This document shows positions 1 to 5,747 of a stretch of DNA of 6,600 bases, in pieces; within the stretch, counting starts at the first letter, position 1; every line of letters starts with the position of its first letter. The notes beneath the pieces were generated by a model. The model had not been told where the DNA came from, made no database searches, and was given only the letters and a program-made list of their open reading frames with translations. The stretch comes from HXMU1420-2 sp040830545 (lineage in GTDB: Bacteria; Pseudomonadota; Alphaproteobacteria; Rhodobacterales; Rhodobacteraceae). Made by a program: the position numbers and the translations under genes. Location: assembly GCA_040830545.1 (NCBI GenBank), contig JBFOMB010000182.1, positions 1 through 6,600 of the forward strand, written 5' to 3'.

Positions 1-1
1 C

Positions 2-829
2 GTGCATCCGTTTGTGGTGCCCAAGCTGATGAACAACGCCGCCGCCAGCCACGTATCGATGGATTTCAACCTCAAGGGGCCGTCGTTTACCGTCTCCACG
101 GCCTGCGCGTCGTCCAATCACGCGATGGCACTGGCGTTTCAGATGGTCCGCTCCGGCGCGGCCCCTGCGATGATCACCGGCGGGTCGGAATCCATGATGT
201 GCTTTGGCGGGATCAAGGCGTGGGAAGGCCTGCGGGTCATGTCCAAGGACGCCTGCCGCCCGTTTTCCGCCAACCGCAACGGAATGGTGCAGGGCGAAGG
301 CGCGGGCGTGTTTGTGTTTGAAGAATACGAACACGCCAAACGGCGCGGGGCCGAAATCCTGTGCGAGGTCAGCGGTTTTGCCATGTCCTCGGACGCGGCG
401 GACATTGTCATGCCATCTAAACAGGGTGCGGCACGGGCCATGGCCGGGGCGCTTGCGGATGCGGGCGTGAACGCGGACGAAGTGGGCTATATCAACGCCC
501 ATGGCACCGGCACAGCGGCCAATGACAAAACCGAATGCGCGGCGGTCGCGGACGTGTTTGGTCCCCACGCGGACGAGTTGATGATTTCCTCGACCAAATC
601 CATGCATGCGCACTTGATTGGCGGAACCGGAGCGGTGGAATTGCTGGCCTGCATCATGGCACTGCGCGACGGGGTGGTCGCGCCCACCATCGGTTACGAG
701 GAACCCGACCCTGAATGTGCGCTGGACGTGGTCCCGAACGAGGCACGGGACGCGCAGGTCAACGTCGCATTGTCCAACGCCTTTGCCTTTGGCGGTTTGA
801 ACGCGGTGCTCGTGACGCGGCGGGTGTAA
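2..829 (+). CDS. Beta-ketoacyl-ACP synthase (KAS II/FabF-like), C-terminal 275 residues, 5' end outside window
   Basis: This is a condensing enzyme that would join malonyl-ACP to an acyl primer in fatty-acid or related chain elongation, in the cytoplasm. The thiolase-fold catalytic triad is visible in the fragment: nucleophile Cys35 in STACASSNHA, His167 in NAHGTGT, and His204 after STKS (Lys199). The C-terminal NAFAFGG (259-265) matches the family NSFGFGG glycine motif. FabF proteins are about 410 residues, so roughly the first 130 are missing. The frame is open to the window edge, so the GTG at base 2 is not a credible start. Two signature positions differ from housekeeping FabF: MHAH replaces the usual MTGH, and AFGG replaces GFGG. 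This suggests an accessory KAS, perhaps one for very-long-chain or specialised acyl chains, rather than the main FabF; that subfamily is inference. It converges on the IalB-family gene. Confidence 0.9.
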   Translation: MHPFVVPKLMNNAAASHVSMDFNLKGPSFTVSTACASSNHAMALAFQMVRSGAAPAMITGGSESMMCFGGIKAWEGLRVMSKDACRPFSANRNGMVQGEGAGVFVFEEYEHAKRRGAEILCEVSGFAMSSDAADIVMPSKQGAARAMAGALADAGVNADEVGYINAHGTGTAANDKTECAAVADVFGPHADELMISSTKSMHAHLIGGTGAVELLACIMALRDGVVAPTIGYEEPDPECALDVVPNEARDAQVNVALSNAFAFGGLNAVLVTRRV

Positions 830-845
830 CCTTGGAAAGTTAGAG

Positions 846-866
846 GTCCCGGATCAGGTCCGGGAC
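846..866. terminator. Hairpin between convergent genes, probable bidirectional terminator
   Basis: A perfect 8-bp stem, GTCCCGGA (846-853) and TCCGGGAC (859-866), encloses a 5-base loop. It lies in the 58-bp gap between two converging genes, 17 bases after the KAS stop. There is no U-run on the rightward side and only a weak pyrimidine stretch on the leftward side, so it may act as an mRNA 3'-end stabiliser or a factor-assisted stop rather than a strong intrinsic terminator. Confidence 0.55.
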
Positions 867-887
867 TGTGTCGCATGAGTGGATGGG

Positions 888-1469
888 TCAGTTTTCAACC
901 ACATCCACCACGTCATAAGCGGCGGTAAATCCCTTGAGCGACAATTCCAGGTCGATCCGCTGGTCCGGTGCCGGGGCAGGGACCAACGATACAGTTGCTA
1001 CCGCCCCCCGCTTGAACGCATCCACATCTGCCTGCGTCAGGCCAATCTGCGCCACACAGCCAATCGGATTGCAGAATGTATAGTTGTAACGCTTCGCACC
1101 AACGCCATCGACTGCAATGGTCAACTGTGCAGGCAACAGCGCTTCCAACGGCACGATCACCGTCGCCCCGGCGGCCGCTTGCCCACCTTCCTTCAACCGG
1201 AACAACGAAAACTCCGCAATGGGATTTCCGCTGTCGTCATTCATGATCTGCAGCATGGAGCACGGATCAACCTCAGCGTCTGTCTTGATGCAGGCCATGT
1301 CCCAATCGCCAAATCTCTCTTTCGAATACCGCTCTCCCAGCTGCGGACCCGAGGACACCGGTTGCCCCAGATCCAGCGTCGGACCGGCGGTCGTTCCCTG
1401 ATCCTGAGCGTAAACAGGCGCGGCCATCAAAAGCGCGCTGGCAAGGAGGGTTTTCAAATTCGGACGCAT
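888..1469 (-). CDS. Invasion-associated locus B (IalB) family exported protein, 193 aa
   Basis: This is a small periplasmic protein of the IalB family (Pfam PF06776), named after a Bartonella invasion factor but widespread in free-living alphaproteobacteria, where its role is not established. Residues 1-21 look like a signal peptide: Arg3/Lys6, a hydrophobic stretch LLASALLMAA, and a cleavage site after VYA. The mature part has the family core FGDWDMAC near 53-60, Cys60/Cys70, and a second cysteine pair in FCNPIGC (Cys133/Cys138), likely two disulfides. The reading frame stays open upstream to 1562. I chose the ATG at 1469 because it starts the signal peptide directly, and the extra 31 residues would bury it. 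A GGAG lies at 1482-1485, 12 bases from the start, which is rather far. It stands alone on its strand and converges with the KAS gene. Confidence 0.88.
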   Translation of the reverse strand: MRPNLKTLLASALLMAAPVYAQDQGTTAGPTLDLGQPVSSGPQLGERYSKERFGDWDMACIKTDAEVDPCSMLQIMNDDSGNPIAEFSLFRLKEGGQAAAGATVIVPLEALLPAQLTIAVDGVGAKRYNYTFCNPIGCVAQIGLTQADVDAFKRGAVATVSLVPAPAPDQRIDLELSLKGFTAAYDVVDVVEN

Positions 1470-1508
1470 CGTTTCGGGTCGCTCCAATTCTTTCGTCGCG
1501 TTGGACGT

Positions 1509-1537
1509 TAAATAGCACTCGTCCACGCTTATTGCAG
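1509..1537 (-). promoter_or_regulatory. Candidate promoter of the IalB-family gene
   Basis: Read leftward, a TATTTA -10-like hexamer (1514-1509), preceded by TGC as an extended -10, lies 17 bases from a poor -35 match CTGCAA (1537-1532). This predicts a start near 1502 and a leader of about 32 bases. The -35 matches the TTGACA consensus at only three of six positions, so the call rests mainly on the extended -10 and position. Confidence 0.3.
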
Positions 1538-1582
1538 CCACAAACCCCAAAAACCATCCCAAAATGCGTGTGATCGAAACAC

Positions 1583-1652
1583 AAAAAAAGAGAGCCGCAA
1601 AAGGCTCTCTTTCTCTATTTTTTCTCCCCGTCGGACCGGCCGACTTAGTTAT
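1583..1652 (-). ncRNA. Candidate small RNA A, about 70 nt, leftward
   Basis: The predicted transcript starts near 1652, about 7 bases past a promoter-like pair, and ends in a T-tract at 1583-1589. It would hold a short hairpin (GTCGG/CCGAC, 1630-1634 with 1640-1644), an A-rich linker, and a 10-bp terminator stem. I see no credible open frame in it. The nearest downstream gene on this strand is IalB, whose start is over 100 bases past the terminator, so the terminator would isolate this RNA from that gene. I recognise no family. It could instead be leftover leader or attenuator sequence. The evidence is architecture only. Confidence 0.42.
1587..1612 (-). terminator. Rho-independent terminator, 10-bp stem
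   Basis: The stem is AAAGAGAGCC (1587-1596) with GGCTCTCTTT (1603-1612) and a six-base loop. Read leftward it is followed by an unbroken run of seven Ts (A-run 1583-1589 on the plus strand). Read rightward it is followed by CTCTATTTTTT, so it could work both ways. No rightward gene ends here, so leftward use is more likely. Confidence 0.8.
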
Positions 1653-1658
1653 GGGCAG

Positions 1659-1687
1659 AGGTTAGGCGAGAGGGGGTCATCCGTCAA
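1659..1687 (-). promoter_or_regulatory. Candidate sigma-70 promoter driving small RNA A
   Basis: Read leftward, TTGACG (1687-1682) matches the -35 consensus at five of six positions. It lies exactly 17 bases from TAACCT (1664-1659), a moderate -10. The predicted start is about 1652, and the transcript runs straight into the terminator hairpin 40-65 bases on. No protein start follows within that distance, which is why I link the promoter to an RNA gene. Confidence 0.5.
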
Positions 1688-1719
1688 CAGTTATCGGGCC
1701 CCGCCGCCCGTCGCTGCAC

Positions 1720-1823
1720 AAAAAAAGCCGTGCCCGAAGGCACGGCCAGTCGACAGGGAGGAAGTCCATCAGCTGTCGATCGAAACCAGAGCAGCTGATG
1801 CAATGGACTATGGCAGAGGGAAG
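1720..1823 (-). ncRNA. Candidate small RNA B with anti-Shine-Dalgarno-like CUUCCUCCC motif, leftward
   Basis: Read leftward this stretch has the layout of an Hfq-type trans-acting RNA: a 9-bp hairpin (CATCAGCTG 1767-1775 with CAGCTGATG 1792-1800, 16-base loop), a C/U-rich segment CUUCCUCCC (1764-1756), and a UUCG-looped terminator with a seven-U tail. An alternative 7-bp stem, TCGACAG (1779-1773) with CTGTCGA (1756-1750), would place most of the C/U motif in its loop. From established knowledge, Rhodobacterales CcsR ('cuckoo') RNAs carry CCUCCUCCC-like motifs in hairpin loops and respond to stress; the resemblance is suggestive, not proof. The 5' end is unknown. The given edge near 1823 assumes a start in the AT-rich patch at 1824-1831, where I see only a weak CATACT -10. 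Its promoter would overlap the leader of the ATPase gene. Confidence 0.5.
1727..1746 (-). terminator. Strong Rho-independent terminator with UUCG tetraloop
   Basis: Read leftward: GCCGTGCC (1746-1739), loop TTCG, GGCACGGC (1734-1727), then seven Ts (plus-strand A-run 1720-1726). An 8-bp GC-rich stem, a stabilising UUCG loop and an unbroken U-tract make a textbook intrinsic terminator. There is no T-run on the other side, so it works leftward only. No leftward protein gene lies immediately upstream, which points to an RNA gene. Confidence 0.85.
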
Positions 1824-1873
1824 TTAATTAAGTATGTTTGTCCCGAACGGAATTTTCGAACAGGGGTGGCCGC

Positions 1874-3421
1874 ATGGAAAACGGTGTGTTTGTCGGGGGT
1901 GGCGGTGCGGATTATGGCGAAAAGCAGTGGCTTGCCTTGAAGTATGCCAACCGGCACGGGTTGATCGCCGGCGCGACGGGCACAGGCAAAACCGTGACGC
2001 TGCAAATCCTGGCCGAAGGGTTTTCTGCCGCGGGCGTGCCGGTGTTCATGGCCGACGTCAAAGGCGACCTTTCGGGACTCGCCAAGGCCGGGTCGGAAAC
2101 CGGCAAACTCCACGGTGCGTTTCAGGACCGCAATGCCAAGATCGGGTTTGACACCTTCGCTTATGACGCTTTCCCGGTCACCTTCTGGGATCTGTTTGGC
2201 GCACAGGGCCATCCGATCCGCACGACAGTGGCTGAAATGGGCCCGCTGCTGTTGGCGCGTCTGCTGGAACTGACCGAGGCGCAGGAGGGTATCCTCAACA
2301 TCGCCTTCCGTCTGTCGGATGAAGAGGGCCTTCCGCTGCTGGACCTGAAGGATTTGCAGGCGTTGCTGGTCTGGGTCGGCGAAAACCGTGCGGAGCTGGG
2401 CCTACGCTATGGCAACATCTCGGTCGCGTCCATCGGTGCGATCCAACGCCGCTTGCTTGTGATCGAAAATCAGGGGGCAACGCGGCTCTTCGGGGAGCCC
2501 GCGCTGGCGCTGGAGGATCTCATGCGCACGGCCCCCGATGGGCGCGGCGTGATCAACATACTGGCCTCCGATCAGTTGATGTCCGCCCCGGGGCTTTACG
2601 CCACCTTCCTGCTCTGGCTGCTGAGCGAGCTGTTCGAGGAGCTGCCCGAGGTCGGCAACCCCGACAAGCCCAAGCTTGTCTTCTTTTTTGACGAGGCGCA
2701 TCTGCTGTTTGACGACGCGCCCAAGGTGCTGGTGGACAAGGTCGAACAGGTTGCACGCCTGATCCGGTCCAAAGGTGTGGGCGTCTATTTCATCACTCAG
2801 AACCCGGCGGATGTGCCCGAGGATATTCTGGGCCAGCTTGGCAACCGCGTGCAGCATGCGTTGCGAGCATTTACCGCCAAGGATCAGAAAAACCTGCGCA
2901 TGGCGGCGGACACCTACCGCCCGAACCCGCGCTTCTCGACCGAGGAAGCGATCCGCGAGGTTGGGACAGGCGAGGCCGTGACCTCCATGTTGATGAAAAA
3001 GGGCGTGCCGGGGATCGTGGAACGCACCCTGATCCGCCCTCCGTCATCGCAACTGGGGCCGATTACGGAGGCAGAGCGCAAGGCGATGATGGCCGCGTCC
3101 GACATGGCGGGAAAGTATGACAAGGCGCTGGATCGCAAGTCCGCCTATGAAATCCTGAACCAGCGGGCGCAAACCGCTGCTGCGCAGGCCGCCGTTGCGG
3201 AAGAGGCAGCTGAGGAAGAGGATGCGCCACCCATGGCGCGCGAATTCAACACCGCGCGGCGGTTTTCCGGCTCGCGCGTGTCCCGCTCGACCTCGCGCCG
3301 GTTGCGCCAACCCGACAGCATCGGGTCAGCAATGAACCAGGCGTTGATCAAGGAACTGAAGGGCACCACCGGACGCCGCATCGTGCGCGGTATTCTGGGC
3401 GGGTTGTTCAAGGGGCGCTGA
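1874..3421 (+). CDS. HerA-like P-loop ATPase, DUF853/YjgR family, 515 aa
   Basis: This is a cytoplasmic AAA-type ATPase of the HerA/FtsK-like group, closely resembling E. coli YjgR in layout and motifs. Its cellular role is not established; related HerA proteins translocate DNA. Walker A is GATGTGKT at residues 33-40. Walker B is KLVFFFDEAH with Asp273-Glu274. The segment SKGVGVYFITQNP is the family's strand with a polar sensor. RVQHALRAFTAKDQK follows, also strongly YjgR-like. Residues around 435-455 are an Ala/Glu-rich low-complexity linker, and the C-terminus GILGGLFKGR is a short Gly-rich tail seen in the family. The frame is open 12 codons further up, but I chose ATG 1874 because AGGGG (1862-1866) lies 7 bases before it and family homology begins soon after. 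It is the first gene of a close rightward cluster. Confidence 0.93.
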   Translation: MENGVFVGGGGADYGEKQWLALKYANRHGLIAGATGTGKTVTLQILAEGFSAAGVPVFMADVKGDLSGLAKAGSETGKLHGAFQDRNAKIGFDTFAYDAFPVTFWDLFGAQGHPIRTTVAEMGPLLLARLLELTEAQEGILNIAFRLSDEEGLPLLDLKDLQALLVWVGENRAELGLRYGNISVASIGAIQRRLLVIENQGATRLFGEPALALEDLMRTAPDGRGVINILASDQLMSAPGLYATFLLWLLSELFEELPEVGNPDKPKLVFFFDEAHLLFDDAPKVLVDKVEQVARLIRSKGVGVYFITQNPADVPEDILGQLGNRVQHALRAFTAKDQKNLRMAADTYRPNPRFSTEEAIREVGTGEAVTSMLMKKGVPGIVERTLIRPPSSQLGPITEAERKAMMAASDMAGKYDKALDRKSAYEILNQRAQTAAAQAAVAEEAAEEEDAPPMAREFNTARRFSGSRVSRSTSRRLRQPDSIGSAMNQALIKELKGTTGRRIVRGILGGLFKGR

Positions 3422-3423
3422 GC

Positions 3424-4377
3424 GTGCGCACGCCCGTGATCCTGATTGCGCTGTTGGGCAGCGGCATGGCACAGGCGGCCCCGGATTGCGCGCCACTAGG
3501 TACAGTCGAATACTGGCAGGCCGCTGACCCGGACACTGTAACCACATGCCTACAGCAGGGCTGGCAACCCAACACGCCCATCGTGCAAACGGCCGTGCCC
3601 CTTCATCTGGCGATTCTCAGCGACGACGTGCAAACCGTGCTACGCTTGCTCCAGGGGGGGGCCAATCCCGAGCTTGAGATCAGCAACGGCGTGCGTCCCC
3701 TGACCATGGCGGTGATGCGCGGGTCGCAGGACATCGTGCCGGTTCTGGTGCACTACGGTGCCTCGGTCCATACCAGCGACCCGGCCCGGTTCACGCCACT
3801 GCACCACGCCGCCAAACGCAACGCGGTGGGGATCGCGACGGTATTGCTGGATGCCGGTGCGCCCATCGAGGCCCGCACACGCGAAGGCTGGCGGCCCCTG
3901 CACGTGGCCGCCATGTTCGGCGCGGCGGATATGGTCGACCTGATCCTGTCACGTGGCGCAGACATTGAGGCCCGCGATCAGGACGGCGCAACCGCCCTGA
4001 ACCTGATGGCCAGCCGTCCGGACCCGACGGTGATGCAACGCTTGCTGGACGCGGGCGCACGGCCCAATACACAGCTTCCCAACGGACTGCGCCCCCTGCA
4101 CGGGGCCGCGATGGCTGGCTCAGCCGAAGCCGTCGCCTTGCTGGTCAACAAGGGTGCGGAAGTTGACGCCACCACGGTCGAAGGCTTCACCGCGCTCCAC
4201 GGAGCCGTGATGGCGCAACAGATTGGCGTCGTGCAGGCGTTACTAGACGCCGGGGCCAACCTACGCAAATCCCACGTGCAACACGGCACCGCGCTCGATC
4301 TTGCACAGCGCCTACCGAACACCGACATCAGCGCGGCCATTGTGACGATGTTGGCAGAGGCCTCAAGCAAGCCATGA
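3424..4377 (+). CDS. Exported ankyrin-repeat protein, 317 aa, GTG start
   Basis: This is a probable periplasmic protein-binding scaffold; the partner is unknown. Residues 1-19 look like a signal peptide (Arg2, hydrophobic VILIALLGSGM, cleavage after AQA). Cys22 and Cys42 in the mature N-terminus could form a disulfide. Seven ankyrin repeats of about 33 residues follow, starting near 59, 90, 122, 155, 188, 221 and 254, with the PLHxAA and LLxxGA hallmarks best kept in the fourth to seventh. A degenerate cap lies before them (about 29-52) and another near 287-313. The start is GTG, two bases after the ATPase stop, with AAGGGG inside the previous gene's last codons, so translational coupling is likely. 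The next in-frame ATG (residue 15) would destroy the signal peptide. An eight-G run at 3654-3661 lies in frame with the first repeat. Confidence 0.88.
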   Translation: MRTPVILIALLGSGMAQAAPDCAPLGTVEYWQAADPDTVTTCLQQGWQPNTPIVQTAVPLHLAILSDDVQTVLRLLQGGANPELEISNGVRPLTMAVMRGSQDIVPVLVHYGASVHTSDPARFTPLHHAAKRNAVGIATVLLDAGAPIEARTREGWRPLHVAAMFGAADMVDLILSRGADIEARDQDGATALNLMASRPDPTVMQRLLDAGARPNTQLPNGLRPLHGAAMAGSAEAVALLVNKGAEVDATTVEGFTALHGAVMAQQIGVVQALLDAGANLRKSHVQHGTALDLAQRLPNTDISAAIVTMLAEASSKP

Positions 4378-4406
4378 TCTCAAACTAAGAAGCGAAAGCC
4401 AAGCCC

Positions 4407-5255
4407 ATGAAACGTATCTATGATTTCAGCCGGTCCCCTGCACAACGCAACTACACCATTGCCGATCTGCAAGCGCTGAAAGGCACCGGCCGTAAGCTCA
4501 GCATGTCAAACCCAGCCAACGCGTCTGAATTGCGGGCCTGTATCGAGGCCGGCATTGACCTGCTGGTGGTCTGGGAAAGCCAGATTGAAGAGGTGCGCCA
4601 GATCGCACCGAACCATTTTGCCGGCGTCGGTTCGACCTGGGCACAATTTGGGTCCGCCCAGGAAATTATGGACCACGCGTTTGACATGATGCGCAAAGGC
4701 GGTGACATGTATTATACCCTGCGATCCTATGATGTGATGGAGATGCTGGCCAAAGAGGGCATTCCGGTCCAAAGTCATATTGGTCTGATCCCGACTTTCA
4801 GCCACTATAGTGGTGGCCTGCGCGGCTTTGGTCGCACGGCGGACGAAGCAATGGAGATCTTCCGCACACTCAAACGCATGGAAGATGTTGGCGTGTTCGC
4901 GGTCGAAGCCGAATGCATCGCCGAAGAAGTCCTGGAGGCCGTCAACGACAAGACCTCCATCGTGACCTTCTCGCTCGGCTCCGGCAACGCAGGGGATGCG
5001 GTGTTTTCCTTTGTGGCAGATATTTGCGGTGAGGCGAGTGAAGAAGAAAAACCGCCGCGCCATGCTCATGCATTTGGCAATGTGGGCCGCTTGCACCGTC
5101 AGATTCACGAAGAACGTGTTTCTGCACTTGGGCAATTCCATCAGGAAGTTGCGGCGCGGAACTTCCCTTATCCGCAGACCAATATCGGTATGAAAGCAGG
5201 CGAAAAGGAACAGTTCCTGGAAGCGCTGGACAAGTGGTCTCCGACCCACGCCTGA
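4407..5255 (+). CDS. PanB-like (ketopantoate hydroxymethyltransferase-family) TIM-barrel protein, divergent, 282 aa
   Basis: The middle and C-terminal half align by eye with PanB: GIPVQSHIGLIP (118-129), then GRTADEAMEIF, then GVFAVEAECIAEEV (162-175), matching PanB's GIPV-GHIGLTP, GRT and LECVP segments. The retained His124 and Glu169 correspond to PanB's substrate-site His and catalytic Glu. However, PanB's Mg-binding GDS is WES (56-58), the second Asp in the ADLPF region is absent (GVGSTWAQ, 73-80), and the KxEGG segment is replaced by YYTLRSY (102-108). Classical ketopantoate synthesis is therefore doubtful. The fold is likely PanB/PEP-mutase-like, with unknown substrate and chemistry. 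Length fits PanB (about 265-285). No panC lies nearby. It follows the ankyrin gene by 29 bp with only a weak purine-rich ribosome site (about 4385-4396), so co-transcription is likely. Confidence 0.75.
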   Translation: MKRIYDFSRSPAQRNYTIADLQALKGTGRKLSMSNPANASELRACIEAGIDLLVVWESQIEEVRQIAPNHFAGVGSTWAQFGSAQEIMDHAFDMMRKGGDMYYTLRSYDVMEMLAKEGIPVQSHIGLIPTFSHYSGGLRGFGRTADEAMEIFRTLKRMEDVGVFAVEAECIAEEVLEAVNDKTSIVTFSLGSGNAGDAVFSFVADICGEASEEEKPPRHAHAFGNVGRLHRQIHEERVSALGQFHQEVAARNFPYPQTNIGMKAGEKEQFLEALDKWSPTHA

Positions 5256-5260
5256 TCAGG
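5251..5260. repeat. 10-bp perfect palindrome spanning two abutting stop codons
   Basis: CCTGATCAGG is its own reverse complement. It contains the rightward TGA (5253-5255) and, on the other strand, the leftward TGA (5258-5256). The two genes end tail to tail with no base between them, so there is no separate terminator: any transcription stop must lie inside the opposite gene. Confidence 0.9.
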
Positions 5261-5621
5261 GATCCAGCTCGTAGCCCTTGGATTTACAGAACTTCCGTGC
5301 CTCGGCGATATAGTCCCGGTCCGATTTCTTGAAGTGTTTGGTCGCCCCGTGGCGGTGAAACTTGCCGTGTTTGGATTGGGTCAGATTGTGGATGGTCACA
5401 TGGCCGATGTAATCCGGCCCTTTCATTTTCTCCCCATATTGGAACACCGCCTTGTCCCCGCCAGCACGTTCCGGGTTCACAACGCGAACCACCTTGGACG
5501 TGAATTCAAAGCTTGACCCCGCCGGTTTGAAATTGGCCTGCTCGTCAGCGTTGAGCTTTTTGTATTCTGCTGCCGAAATCTTCAGTTTTGTGGATTTGTC
5601 GACAATCGGCTTCTTGGCCAT
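5256..5621 (-). CDS. Unrecognised Lys/His-rich basic protein, 121 aa
   Basis: I do not recognise a family. The protein is cytoplasmic by appearance: no signal peptide or membrane stretch. It is strongly basic, with about 20 Lys and 5 Arg. Six His cluster in two places, GHVTIHN and the HGKFHRHGATKHF segment (about 85-97). There is one Cys near the C-terminus (FCKSKG). The N-terminus (AKKPIVDKSTKLKIS) is also basic, which would fit nucleic-acid or anion binding, but that is inference only. The coding call rests on a well-placed AAGGGG (plus-strand 5632-5637) 10 bases before the ATG, a full-length frame, and a stop flush with the neighbouring gene. It could be co-transcribed with livM upstream, 126 bp away, or have its own promoter. 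Confidence 0.72.
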   Translation of the reverse strand: MAKKPIVDKSTKLKISAAEYKKLNADEQANFKPAGSSFEFTSKVVRVVNPERAGGDKAVFQYGEKMKGPDYIGHVTIHNLTQSKHGKFHRHGATKHFKKSDRDYIAEARKFCKSKGYELDP

Positions 5622-5663
5622 TTTTTAAATACCCCTTATGAAAATCTGCACCGCACGAAATAG

Positions 5664-5678
5664 CATGCGCTCCGCATG
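5664..5678. promoter_or_regulatory. Palindrome CATGCG-CTC-CGCATG upstream of the 121-aa gene
   Basis: Perfect 6-bp half-sites flank a 3-base spacer, 43 bases before the 121-residue gene's start. On the leftward strand it lies between weak promoter-like hexamers, TTTCTG and TGCTAT, 17 bases apart. A further CATGCG occurs at 5709-5714. It could be an operator for a dimeric regulator; no regulator is identifiable here. The rest of the 5622-5747 gap shows only a 5-bp stem without a T-run. Confidence 0.3.
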
Positions 5679-5747
5679 ATAACAGAAATCTCAGACCAAT
5701 TCTGCTACCATGCGGTGTGTGACAGACACCCACAGGGATAGGGGCGT

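Noticed and set aside
879..1511. Long rightward open frame opposite the IalB gene (210 residues)
   Set aside because: It is antisense to a gene with signal peptide, conserved cysteines and family motifs. Its own translation is Arg/Cys-rich with no recognisable domain, as expected of a shadow in GC-rich DNA.
1470..1562. Upstream extension of the IalB gene by 31 residues
   Set aside because: It would place a long leader before an otherwise perfect signal peptide and covers the likely promoter.
1613..1830. tRNA or other known structured RNA gene in the 1470-1873 gap
   Set aside because: No T-arm GGTTCRA motif, no acceptor pairing and no CCA end were found; only hairpins of the small-RNA type are visible.
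1844..1861. Direct repeat CGAAC with 13-bp period before the ATPase gene
   Set aside because: Five bases repeated once is expected by chance; no promoter elements fit it convincingly.
1838..1873. Upstream start of the ATPase gene, 12 codons earlier
   Set aside because: No ribosome site precedes it, whereas AGGGG is well placed for ATG 1874 and the family homology does not need the extra residues.
4506..5249. Leftward open frame of 247 residues opposite the PanB-like gene
   Set aside because: It shows no family motif, and the opposite strand has clear PanB-like segments and operon spacing. Best explained as an antisense shadow.
5714..5730. Hairpin after livM (GGTGT/ACACC) as a terminator
   Set aside because: The stem has only five pairs, the loop seven bases, and no T-run follows on the leftward strand.
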